Positions 32,583 to 40,730 of a DNA stretch of 64,000 nt are shown here, piece by piece; positions within the stretch are counted from its first letter, which is position 1, and each line of letters opens with the position of its first letter. This DNA comes from an uncultured Allofournierella sp. GTDB taxonomy: Bacteria > Bacillota > Clostridia > Oscillospirales > Ruminococcaceae. A program made the position numbers and the translations under genes. The stretch lies in contig CALWNE010000048.1 in NCBI GenBank assembly GCA_944382705.1, positions 1-64,000 on the forward strand, in the 5' to 3' direction. The notes beneath the pieces were generated by a model. It was not told where the DNA came from. It did not search any database and was given only the letters and a program-made list of their open reading frames with translations.

Positions 32583-34403
32583 ATGTGTGGCATTGTAGGA
32601 TATACCGGCAACAAGCCCTGCACCAATCTTTTGCTGGACGGCTTGAGCCGTTTGGAGTACCGTGGTTACGATTCGGCAGGTATTGCCCTGATTGACCAGA
32701 ACGGCATTTACATTGCCAAGGAAAAAGGCCGGCTGGACCAGCTGCGTCAGCTGCTGGAGCAGGCTCCCCTGCCCAGCTGCACCTGCGGTATCGGCCACAC
32801 CCGCTGGGCTACCCATGGCGTGCCCAGCCAGGTAAACAGCCATCCCCACAGCGCCCAGCGGGTAAGCCTGGTGCACAACGGCATCATTGAAAACTACGCC
32901 CAACTGAAGGAGTACCTCATTCATAAGGGCTACACCTTTGTGAGCGAGACCGACACCGAGGTGCTCACCAAACTCATCGACCTGCATTACAGCGGCAATG
33001 CACTGGAAGCCCTGCAAAAGGCACTGGCTCAGGTGCGGGGCAGCTATGCGCTGGGTGTTCTGTTTGAGGACCAGCCCGGCATTCTGTACGCAGCCCGCCG
33101 GGAAAGCCCCCTGATTGTGGGCTTTGGCGAAGGCGAGCAGTTCATCGCCAGCGACATTCCTGCCCTGCTGCCCTATACCCGCCAGTATGCTGTACTGGAG
33201 GAGGGCGATCTGGCCGTACTCACTGCCGACAGCGTGCAGTTCTACGACCAGCTGGGCGAGCCTGTTCAGCGCCAGACCCTTACCGCTCAGTGGGATGTGG
33301 ACGCAGCGGAAAAGGGCGGCTTTGAGCACTTTATGCTGAAGGAAATCCACGAGCAGAGCCAGGTGGTACAGGCAACTCTGGGTGCCTACATCCAGAACGG
33401 CCTGCCCCATCTGGGCGACCTGGGCCCCACCGATGAGCAGCTGGCCGCTGTGCGCCGGGTGCACCTGGTGGGCTGCGGCACTGCCATGCACGCAGGCATG
33501 GTGGGCCAGCAGGCCATCCATCGCCTGGCCCGCATTCCGCTGGATGTTTCCATCGCCAGCGAGTTCCGTTACTCCGACCCCATCCTGGGGCCTGAGGATC
33601 TGGTGGTCGTGGTAAGCCAGAGCGGCGAAACCCTGGACACCCTGGCTGCCCTCAAGCTGGCCCGCCAGCAGGGCTGCCCCACCTTGGCCGTGGTCAATGT
33701 GCTGGGCTCATCCATGGCCCGCAACGCCCAGTGGGTCATGTACACCCACGCCGGCCCGGAAATTGCCGTGGCAAGCACCAAGGCTTACAGCGTGCAGCTG
33801 GCTGCTTTGTATCTGCTGGCCCTGCGTCTGGGCATGGTCAATGGCCGTCTGAACGACCAGCAGGCCGCCGAGCTCACCGCCCAACTTCAGCAGGTTCCTG
33901 CTTTGCAGCACCAGCTGCTGGAGCAGTGCCAGCAGGTGAAATACCTGGCCAGCCAGTTCCAGCACAGCTCCGATTTGTTCTTTATGGGCCGTGGTCTGGA
34001 CTATGCCCTCTGCCTGGAAGGCAGCCTGAAGCTGAAGGAAATCAGCTATGTACACAGCGAAGCCTACGCCGCAGGCGAACTGAAGCACGGCACTATCTCG
34101 CTGGTGGTAGAAGGCACCCCCGTGGTGGCACTGGCCACTCAGAAGGCTCTGTTTGAAAAGACCCTCAGCAACATTAAAGAGGTGCGCAGCCGTGGTGCAC
34201 GGGTGCTGTTCATCTGCCCTGAAGGCACCGAACTGCCCGCTGAAGCCGCCGACTTTGTGCTGCGTCTGCCGGTGGTGGAGGAGCTGTTTATGCCCCTGCT
34301 TTCCATCGTTCCCATGCAGCTGTTCGCTTACTATATGAGCGTGCTCCGTGGCTGCGATGTGGATAAACCCCGCAACCTGGCCAAGAGCGTAACCGTAGAA
34401 TAA
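32583..34403 (+). CDS. glmS: Glutamine-fructose-6-phosphate aminotransferase (isomerizing)
   Basis: The 606-residue enzyme makes glucosamine 6-phosphate for peptidoglycan. The N-terminal nucleophile glutaminase begins MCGIVGYTG (Cys2 catalytic after Met removal), with GIGHTRWATHG (~70) and LVHNGIIENY (~97). Two SIS sugar-isomerase domains follow (GCGTAMHAG ~302, SQSGETLDTLAAL ~347, and the second around 455-600), ending KPRNLAKSVTVE. Start ATG 32583 is fixed by the need for Cys2 and by GGAGG 9 nt upstream. No glmM or glmU is nearby; monocistronic. Confidence 0.97.
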   Translation: MCGIVGYTGNKPCTNLLLDGLSRLEYRGYDSAGIALIDQNGIYIAKEKGRLDQLRQLLEQAPLPSCTCGIGHTRWATHGVPSQVNSHPHSAQRVSLVHNGIIENYAQLKEYLIHKGYTFVSETDTEVLTKLIDLHYSGNALEALQKALAQVRGSYALGVLFEDQPGILYAARRESPLIVGFGEGEQFIASDIPALLPYTRQYAVLEEGDLAVLTADSVQFYDQLGEPVQRQTLTAQWDVDAAEKGGFEHFMLKEIHEQSQVVQATLGAYIQNGLPHLGDLGPTDEQLAAVRRVHLVGCGTAMHAGMVGQQAIHRLARIPLDVSIASEFRYSDPILGPEDLVVVVSQSGETLDTLAALKLARQQGCPTLAVVNVLGSSMARNAQWVMYTHAGPEIAVASTKAYSVQLAALYLLALRLGMVNGRLNDQQAAELTAQLQQVPALQHQLLEQCQQVKYLASQFQHSSDLFFMGRGLDYALCLEGSLKLKEISYVHSEAYAAGELKHGTISLVVEGTPVVALATQKALFEKTLSNIKEVRSRGARVLFICPEGTELPAEAADFVLRLPVVEELFMPLLSIVPMQLFAYYMSVLRGCDVDKPRNLAKSVTVE

Positions 34404-34424
34404 TCGCTCACTCACTTTTCCACA

Positions 34425-34464
34425 AAAAAGCCCCCACCTGGTGGAAAACCTGCCCGGTGGGGGA
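34425..34464. terminator. Hairpin after glmS, first of two
   Basis: CCCCCACC pairs with GGTGGGGG, with an A-run on the 5' side. It therefore reads as a terminator mainly on the minus strand, as a backup stop for metA. Confidence 0.6.
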
Positions 34465-34481
34465 ACTTATACCGCAAACAT

Positions 34482-34526
34482 AAAAAAGCCCCGTTCCGGA
34501 CATCCAGCCGGAACGGGGCTTTTGTG
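34482..34526. terminator. Bidirectional terminator between glmS and metA
   Basis: AAAAGCCCCGTTCCGG pairs with CCGGAACGGGGCTTTT, with A/T runs on both sides. Serves convergent glmS and metYA. The remaining ~115 nt to metA hold no gene I can support. Confidence 0.9.
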
Positions 34527-34640
34527 TATGCTTTGAACATTTGACCGTCGCGCTTTGGTATGCCCGGCAGCGTGTTTACCTCACGGTGCTGGCTGGCACC
34601 TTTGGCAGGAGCAAGGCCTGGACCCTTCTGCCGTTCGGCC

Positions 34641-35564
34641 TTACACCTGGTCCAGCCGGTTCAAATCGTACGGCGTTGCCTGGTACACATAATGGTTGAG
34701 CCAGTTGGTATACAGCAGGAACGCATGGCTGCGCCAGCGGGCCACCGGAGCCTGGGAGGGATCGTTCCCCGGGTAGTAGTTGCAGGGGGGCGCAATTTCC
34801 AGCCCCCGCTCCAAATCCCGGCGATACTCCTGGTCCAGTGTGTCCTCATCGTATTCCGGATGGCCGGTCACAAAAATCTGCCGCCCGCCATGGCTGGTTA
34901 GCAGATACGGCCCTGCCTGGGGGCTTTGGGCCAGCACCTGCACCTGCTGGCATTGCTCCAGCTGGTGGGCACAAAGCCCGGTGTGCCGGGAGTGGGGGGC
35001 GTAGAACAACGGGTCAAACCCTCGCACCAGAGGGGTTTCCGGCCGCAGCACATGGTGCTCAAACACGCCGAACATCTTGCCGGGCAAAAGCTCCTTGCCA
35101 ATGCCGTAGTGGTAATGCAGGGCGGCCTGGGCTCCCCAGCAGATGTGCAGGGTGGAATAGACATTGGTTTTGGAAAACTCCAAAATGCGGCACAGTTCCG
35201 GCCAGTAATCCACCTGCTCAAACTCCAGCTTTTCCACCGGGGCACCGGTGATAATCATGCCGTCAAACCGCTGGTGCTGCACCTGCTCAAAGGTTTTGTA
35301 AAAAGCCTCCAGATGCTCGCCGGACACATGGGCAGCCTGATGGCTGGCGGTGTGCAGCAGGGTAAGCTCCACCTGGATGGGGCTGTTGGCCAGCAGCCGG
35401 GCCAGCTGGGTTTCGGTGGCAATCTTGGTGGGCATAAGATTAAGAACCAGGATTCGCAGCGGCCGAATTTCCTGGCTTTCTGCCCGCTGCCGGTGCATTA
35501 CAAAAACATTTTCCTGTTCCAGCGCCCGGTAGGCGGGCAGCTCTTTGGGGATAATGAGGGGCAT
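34641..35564 (-). CDS. metA: Homoserine O-acetyltransferase (MetA family)
   Basis: The 307-residue enzyme activates homoserine for methionine synthesis. MetA folds like a class I amidotransferase; the catalytic Cys142 is seen in HICWGAQA. Residue 111 is Glu (ITGAPVEKLEFEQVDYW). In characterised MetA proteins Glu111 marks acetyl-CoA use and Gly111 succinyl-CoA use, so the enzyme is predicted to be an acetyltransferase. That agrees with the adjacent O-acetylhomoserine sulfhydrylase. ATG 35564 follows AAAAGGAG; numbering from it places both key residues at canonical positions. It lies 34 nt after metY. Confidence 0.94.
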   Translation of the reverse strand: MPLIIPKELPAYRALEQENVFVMHRQRAESQEIRPLRILVLNLMPTKIATETQLARLLANSPIQVELTLLHTASHQAAHVSGEHLEAFYKTFEQVQHQRFDGMIITGAPVEKLEFEQVDYWPELCRILEFSKTNVYSTLHICWGAQAALHYHYGIGKELLPGKMFGVFEHHVLRPETPLVRGFDPLFYAPHSRHTGLCAHQLEQCQQVQVLAQSPQAGPYLLTSHGGRQIFVTGHPEYDEDTLDQEYRRDLERGLEIAPPCNYYPGNDPSQAPVARWRSHAFLLYTNWLNHYVYQATPYDLNRLDQV

Positions 35565-35598
35565 GGTGCTTCTCCTTTTTGGGACTGTGAGGGGCTGC

Positions 35599-36879
35599 TT
35601 AAATCTGATCCAGTGCCTGGGCCAGGTCTGCAATCAAGTCCTGCGCATCCTCAATGCCGCAGGACATACGCACCAAATCGGCCCCCACGCCAGCAGCTTG
35701 CAACTGTTCGTCGGTCATCTGCCGGTGGGTGGTGCTGGCAGGGTGCAGAATGCAGGTGCGGGCATCCGCCACATGGGTTTCGATGGCGCATACCTTGAGG
35801 TGGGACATAAAGTCTGCCGCCGCCTTGCGGCCTGCCTTTACCCCAAAGCTAACCACACCGCAGCAGGCACCGCCCAGGTATTTCTGGGCCAGCTGATGAT
35901 AGGGGTCCTGGGGCAGGGCGCAGCAGCGCACCCAGCTGATTTTGGGATGATTTTGCAGGAAGGAAGCCACCGCCAGGGCATTTTCTCCATGGCGTTTCAT
36001 CCGCAGATGCAGGCTTTCCAGCCCCAGATTCAGCATAAACGCATTCTGGGGGCTCTGCACATTGCCCAAATCCCGCATAAGCTGGGTTGTGGCCTTGGTG
36101 ATGTAGGCCCCTTCCAGACCAAACTTTTCGGTGTAAACTACCCCGTGGTAGCTTTCGTCCGGTGTGCAAAGACCGGGGAATTTTTCCGGGTAAGCGGTCC
36201 AGTCAAACCGGCCTGCTTCCACAATGCAGCCCCCCAGTCCGGCACCGTGGCCGTCCATGTACTTTGTGGTGGAGTGGACCACAATATCTGCCCCCCATGC
36301 AAAGGGCTTGCAGTTCACCGGGGTGGCAAAGGTGTTATCTACCACCAGGGGTACACCATGGGCGTGGGCCGCCTTTGCAAATTTTTCGATGTCCAGCACG
36401 GTGAGGGCCGGGTTTGCAATGGTTTCGCCAAACACCAGCTTGGTGTTGGGGCGGAAGGCCCGGTCCAGCTCCTCCGGGGTGCAGTCCGGGTCCACAAAGG
36501 TCACTTCCAGGCCCATGCGCTTCATGGTAACGGCAAACAAATTGTAGGTACCGCCATAGATGCTGGCACTGCTTACAATGTGGTCGCCGCAGCCTGCCAG
36601 GTTGAACACCGCATAAAAGTTGGCTGCCTGGCCGCTGCCGGTAAGCATGGCGGCTGTCCCACCTTCCAGAGCGCAGATTTTGGCTGCCACATGGTCGCAG
36701 GTGGGGTTTTGCAGGCGGCTGTAAAAGTAGCCGCTTGCCTCCAAATCAAACAGCTTGCCCATATCCTCCAGGGTATCGTATTTAAAGGTTGTGCTCTGCA
36801 CGATGGGGATTTGCCGGGGTTCCCCATTGCCGGGGGTGTAGCCTGCTTGTACACACTGGGTATCAAACCGTAATTCCAT
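35599..36879 (-). CDS. metY: O-acetylhomoserine aminocarboxypropyltransferase (sulfhydrylase)
   Basis: A 426-residue PLP enzyme of the Cys/Met metabolism family that converts O-acetylhomoserine plus sulfide to homocysteine. Seen: FDTQCVQAGYTPGNGEPRQIPI, YSRLQNPT (~53-60), ALEGGTAAMLTGSGQAA (~70-86), LVVDNTFATP (~178) and the PLP lysine in HSTTKYMDGHG (Lys206). Length over 420 residues and the GGCIV region suit MetY rather than the shorter MetB/MetC. It is the first gene of a metY-metA operon, behind a strong promoter with a palindrome across the start of transcription. Confidence 0.94.
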   Translation of the reverse strand: MELRFDTQCVQAGYTPGNGEPRQIPIVQSTTFKYDTLEDMGKLFDLEASGYFYSRLQNPTCDHVAAKICALEGGTAAMLTGSGQAANFYAVFNLAGCGDHIVSSASIYGGTYNLFAVTMKRMGLEVTFVDPDCTPEELDRAFRPNTKLVFGETIANPALTVLDIEKFAKAAHAHGVPLVVDNTFATPVNCKPFAWGADIVVHSTTKYMDGHGAGLGGCIVEAGRFDWTAYPEKFPGLCTPDESYHGVVYTEKFGLEGAYITKATTQLMRDLGNVQSPQNAFMLNLGLESLHLRMKRHGENALAVASFLQNHPKISWVRCCALPQDPYHQLAQKYLGGACCGVVSFGVKAGRKAAADFMSHLKVCAIETHVADARTCILHPASTTHRQMTDEQLQAAGVGADLVRMSCGIEDAQDLIADLAQALDQI

Positions 36880-36902
36880 TGCCGTTCCCTCTCTTTATTG
36901 GT

Positions 36903-36955
36903 TACTAAAGCTTTTGCTTTAGTACTATTTTACTCTGCAAAAGCAGCCCTTGCAA
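36903..36955 (-). promoter_or_regulatory. metYA promoter with overlapping palindrome
   Basis: Minus strand TTGCAA (36950-36955), 17-nt spacer, TAAAAT (36927-36932). Immediately downstream is a 9-4-9 inverted repeat (TACTAAAGC with GCTTTAGTA, 36903-36924) covering the predicted transcription start. It could be a repressor operator or a 5' mRNA hairpin. No SAM riboswitch or Met T-box fits in the ~45-nt leader. Confidence 0.6.
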
Positions 36956-36986
36956 GCCCCGGCCGCCTCTCTGGCCTAAAAAGAAT

Positions 36987-37013
36987 CAGACCGCCCTCAA
37001 AAAGGGCGGTCTG
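36987..37013 (-). terminator. Terminator after the FUSC gene
   Basis: CAGACCGCCCT pairs with AGGGCGGTCTG with a short A/T loop; minus strand continues ATTCTTTTTAGG. It begins 8 nt after the stop codon. Confidence 0.8.
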
Positions 37014-37020
37014 GCCAGGG

Positions 37021-38979
37021 TTAATGAGGTTGCCGGCGGGCAGCTGCCAGCTGCTCCATCTGGCGCATGGTTTGCAGGCAGCCCAGTGCCAGACTGTTGA
37101 AATACAGCTTGCCTTCCAGCTGACCCCAGGTGTTCTGGGTGTCATCGGTTTGCAGCGAGGCACCCAGCTGCTCCTGCATATAACTTTCCTTTACCCTGCG
37201 AATGGAGTCCTCCAGATTATCCAGCAGTTCCTCCAGCAGGTGGCTGTGCTGGGGCTCCATCTTGGGGCGGCTGCGCAGGTAGTCGTTCAGCTGTTCCATC
37301 TCGCACAGCAGCTGCCGGTTCATGGGCAGCATCTGGCTGTAAAAGGTTTGCTGGCTGCTGGTCATTTTGTCCTTCATGTAGGCGGTAATTTCCTGTTCCA
37401 GCAGGTGGGAGCGCACCATACCATCCCGCAGCTGGTTCAAGTCCTCCTGCCCCTCCTGGTACTGGCGGCGCAGCTGGGCCAGCATGGCCAGGTCGGTGTC
37501 AAACAGTTCTGCCACACTCTGGGTGAACTCCCGTTTTGCAGTGGTGGGCAGCAAAAACCGGTTGGCCAAAAAGGCGGTGGCTGCTGCCAGCCCCACATAC
37601 AAAATGCGCAGTCCGCTGGCTGTGGTTACCTCCAGGCTCAGCTGGGCCATGGTCAGGCCGTAGCAGGTGGAGTACACGGTCATGGTCCAGGAGGTTACCG
37701 GCACATAGTACATAAAGCAGGTCATTGCAATCATAATGGCCAGGTATCCCGCCATGGTGTGCACCCATTGCATCAGCAGCATGGTCACTGCAACGCCTCC
37801 CAAAGTGCCCAGAATTCGGTTGCTGATGCGCACCACGCTTTCCTCTGCATAGGGCATAAGCATCAAAAAGGCGGTCATGGGGTACCAGTAGGCGTGTTCC
37901 AGGCCGCTGGCTACCGCAAAGGCAAAGGAAAGGCTGAGCACCACCGAAAGACGCAGGGCAAACCGAAGCTGAAACTGCTGTGGCACCGCCAGCCGCACCC
38001 GTTTGGGGGCGCGGCGGGGTATCTGCCAGCTGCGCTGGGGCCGGGAGGCAGAACACCTGGGCAGTTCCTTGGCAGCCAGCTCCAGCAGCCCCAGCATCTG
38101 ATTCATGGCCTGGGCTGCGGCCTGGTTCTGCAACTGGTACTCTGCTTGAAACTGCTGTACCTGCCGGATGAGAGCGCTGTTGTCCTGAGAATTCAGCTGG
38201 CGGGAAGCCTCTGCCAGAATCCGGCTCAGCTGCCTAAAATACAGCTGGTCCGCCGGGTGGAGGGGCTGGGCTACAAAGTGATCGGTAAAATAATAAAACC
38301 GCTGGAATAAAATCATAAACCAGTAATTGATTTTGCCGTAGCCATCCGCCAGATAGGTAAACCCACGGGTGGCATAAATCACCTGGTTCATATGGGCCAT
38401 CATGCCGGGCAGTGCGCCGTGCTCCGGTGCGATGTCCTCCCCTTTGGATAACTTATCCAGCTGAACCGAGAGGTTGTGCAGCCCCTTGCGCACCGTACCG
38501 TAATGACGGCGGCGGTGCATCAGCCGGTTCCAGCCCCACAGGGCAGCGGTGGTAACCCCCAGCCCATAGGCCAGCGCTGCCAGCTGGATGGGCAGCTGGC
38601 TGAGGGGAATGGGCAGCAGCTGCAAAAACACAAACTCCATGCAGTACACAAAGTAGGCTTTGGGGGTGAACTTGGAGCTAAGCAGGTAGACCAGAACAAA
38701 GGGCACCAGCAAATCCAGCACAAGGGTGGTAACAAGGTTTCGGCTGGCAGCAAAGGCCGCCAGGCAGGCCAGCAGCATCAGCACCCACACCCGCACCATC
38801 TCCCTGGGTACAAATTCCTGCTGGTAACGGGTGCGGAACAAAAGGGTTAAAAAGGAGGAAAGCATCACATACCGCAGCCCAAACAGCCCATACAGGCTCA
38901 GGAGCAAAAACAGCGAGACGATAATAATGGGAGCAGCGGCAATCCAGCGGGTACGCCAAACCAGCAGCCGCTGCTGCAA
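37021..38979 (-). CDS. FUSC family membrane protein
   Basis: The 652-residue protein has two groups of membrane helices (~10-150 and ~355-490), separated by a cytosolic helical region and ending in a long helical tail (~490-652). This is the layout of the FUSC/aromatic acid exporter family (fusaric acid resistance-like). The second bundle includes EHAYWYPMTAFLMLMP and ISNRILGTLGGVAVTML, typical FUSC_2 segments. The start as given is TTG 38979; the nearest AAGGGG is rather far upstream, so an internal start is possible. The gene follows the aldehyde dehydrogenase gene by 65 nt on the same strand. Substrate unknown. Confidence 0.75.
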   Translation of the reverse strand: MQQRLLVWRTRWIAAAPIIIVSLFLLLSLYGLFGLRYVMLSSFLTLLFRTRYQQEFVPREMVRVWVLMLLACLAAFAASRNLVTTLVLDLLVPFVLVYLLSSKFTPKAYFVYCMEFVFLQLLPIPLSQLPIQLAALAYGLGVTTAALWGWNRLMHRRRHYGTVRKGLHNLSVQLDKLSKGEDIAPEHGALPGMMAHMNQVIYATRGFTYLADGYGKINYWFMILFQRFYYFTDHFVAQPLHPADQLYFRQLSRILAEASRQLNSQDNSALIRQVQQFQAEYQLQNQAAAQAMNQMLGLLELAAKELPRCSASRPQRSWQIPRRAPKRVRLAVPQQFQLRFALRLSVVLSLSFAFAVASGLEHAYWYPMTAFLMLMPYAEESVVRISNRILGTLGGVAVTMLLMQWVHTMAGYLAIMIAMTCFMYYVPVTSWTMTVYSTCYGLTMAQLSLEVTTASGLRILYVGLAAATAFLANRFLLPTTAKREFTQSVAELFDTDLAMLAQLRRQYQEGQEDLNQLRDGMVRSHLLEQEITAYMKDKMTSSQQTFYSQMLPMNRQLLCEMEQLNDYLRSRPKMEPQHSHLLEELLDNLEDSIRRVKESYMQEQLGASLQTDDTQNTWGQLEGKLYFNSLALGCLQTMRQMEQLAAARRQPH

Positions 38980-39044
38980 TGAATTAGACAGAATAATCCC
39001 CTTCCTTAAACAATGATAGTACCGGGCCCGTTTTACGGCAGACT

Positions 39045-40442
39045 TTACCGCAGCAGCCGTTTTACCATATTCAGCTTGGAGCTGGTATAGGGCGGATAGG
39101 CAGCGGTAAGGGGCATTTTGTCGGTACGGCGCAGCACACTGCGCTGATGTGAGAAGGTATCAAAGCTGTGCTTGCCGTGGTAGGCACCCATGCCGGAAGG
39201 GCCTTTGCCCCCAAAGGGCAGGCTTGGAGCCAACAGGTGGTTTACGGTATCGTTGATGCACATACCGCCGCTGGAGGTGCTCTCCATTACCCGGCGCATG
39301 GTCTGCTTGCTGCCGCTGAACAGGTACAGGGCCAAGGGTGTGGGCCGCTGACCAATCCAGCCCAGGGCCTGTTCCAGATTCTTGTACACCAGTACCGGTA
39401 GAATGGGGCCAAACAGTTCCTGCTCCATGCAGGCGCTGTCCAGCTGGGCCGGATACAAAATCGTAGGAGCAACCAGCCGCTGGTCCAGTTCCACCTGTCC
39501 GCCGTACCAAATCAAAGCCTTGTCCCGTTTCAGAATGTCTGCCAGCCGGGCGGTGTGCTGCTGCGTTACAATGCGGCCATAATCTGCACTGGAGGCTGGC
39601 TGCTGCCCGTAAAACGCCTGGATGGTGCTGCGGAGCTTTTGCAGCAGGGGCTGGGCAATGCTTTCCTGCACCAGCAGATAGTCCGGCGCCACACAGGTCT
39701 GGCCTGCGTTGATGAATTTGCCCCACACGATGCGCTGGGCTGCCAAATCCAGGTTGGCGGTTGCATCCACAATCACCGGGCTTTTGCCGCCCAGCTCCAG
39801 GGTAATGGGGGTAAGTTTGTTGGCCGCAGCCTGCATCACAATGCGGCCCACCCGCTCGCTGCCGGTAAAAAAGATGTGATCCCAGGTTTGATCCAGCAGG
39901 CAGGTGTTGGGTTCCTTGCCCCCTTCCAAAAAGGCCACATACTCCGGCTCAAAGGCTTTGGCAATCACCTGTTTCAGCACTCTGGCGGTGTTGGGCACCA
40001 GCTCGGAGCAGCTCAGGGTGGCGCAGTTGCCCGCTGCAATGGCCCCCACCAAAGGTACCAGCAGCAGCTGCACCGGGTAGTTGAAGGGGCCCAGAATCAG
40101 TACCACCCCTTTAGGCTGGGGCACCACCCAGCCGCTGGCGGGCTGAAGCATCATGGGCACCGGCTGACGGCGGGGTTTTGCCCAGCGGTTCAGCTGCCGC
40201 ACCGTTTGGCGAATCTCCGCCAAAACCATGCCGATTTCGGTGGCCCAGCTTTCCATGGGGCTTTTGCCCAAATCCTGAGCCAGGCTTTGTTCCAGCTGGG
40301 CAGAAAACTGCTCCAGCGTTTTGTATAGCCGCAGCAGCTGTTGTTTACGCCAGGCCACCGGCAGAGTTTTGCCGGTTTGGTAAAAAGCCCTCTGGCTGTT
40401 GTTCAGCTGCTGTACCTGCCGGTAAAGTGGTGTATCCTTCAT
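39045..40442 (-). CDS. Aldehyde dehydrogenase, class 3-like
   Basis: A 465-residue NAD(P)-dependent aldehyde dehydrogenase. Seen: GVVLILGPFNYPVQLLLVPL (~110), FFTGSERVGRIVMQAAA (~190), the glutamate motif LELGGKSPVIVD (~218) and the catalytic cysteine in NAGQTCVAPDYLL (~250). The C-terminus is hydrophobic/basic (SSKLNMVKRLLR) as in class 3 fatty aldehyde enzymes. Start ATG 40442 is supported by AAGGAG 7 nt upstream; in-frame upstream Mets lack one. The physiological aldehyde is unknown; lipid or aromatic aldehydes are typical of the class. Confidence 0.9.
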   Translation of the reverse strand: MKDTPLYRQVQQLNNSQRAFYQTGKTLPVAWRKQQLLRLYKTLEQFSAQLEQSLAQDLGKSPMESWATEIGMVLAEIRQTVRQLNRWAKPRRQPVPMMLQPASGWVVPQPKGVVLILGPFNYPVQLLLVPLVGAIAAGNCATLSCSELVPNTARVLKQVIAKAFEPEYVAFLEGGKEPNTCLLDQTWDHIFFTGSERVGRIVMQAAANKLTPITLELGGKSPVIVDATANLDLAAQRIVWGKFINAGQTCVAPDYLLVQESIAQPLLQKLRSTIQAFYGQQPASSADYGRIVTQQHTARLADILKRDKALIWYGGQVELDQRLVAPTILYPAQLDSACMEQELFGPILPVLVYKNLEQALGWIGQRPTPLALYLFSGSKQTMRRVMESTSSGGMCINDTVNHLLAPSLPFGGKGPSGMGAYHGKHSFDTFSHQRSVLRRTDKMPLTAAYPPYTSSKLNMVKRLLR

Positions 40443-40623
40443 TGTATACTCCTTTATTATGTGCTCCTTACTTAGGCTCTTGTTACACAATGCGCTGTGT
40501 GCATAAGCCAGTGCGTGCAGTGCCATGCTTGTATTGTACCACCCGGCCGGGTAAAAAAACAACAACGCTCTTTTACGGCTTGCCCAAAGCAGTGGCGCAA
40601 CTGTTAACTTTTTGTGAAAACAC

Positions 40624-40652
40624 TTGACATCCCGTTCCTGCAGGATTACAAT
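40624..40652 (+). promoter_or_regulatory. clpB promoter
   Basis: TTGACA (40624-40629), 17-nt spacer, TACAAT (40647-40652). Immediately followed by a CIRCE element. Confidence 0.88.
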
Positions 40653-40653
40653 T

Positions 40654-40680
40654 TTAGCAGTCTCAGTAATAGAGTGCTAA
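40654..40680. promoter_or_regulatory. CIRCE element (HrcA operator)
   Basis: TTAGCAGTC, nine bases, GAGTGCTAA: the classical CIRCE inverted repeat with one mismatch from TTAGCACTC. It sits at the transcription start of clpB, so HrcA repression relieved by heat shock is predicted. No CtsR-type heptad repeat is seen. Confidence 0.92.
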
Positions 40681-40730
40681 AAATAATTATCCCAGATTTT
40701 TTACTGGTTTTTTAAAAGGGGGATTGCCTG

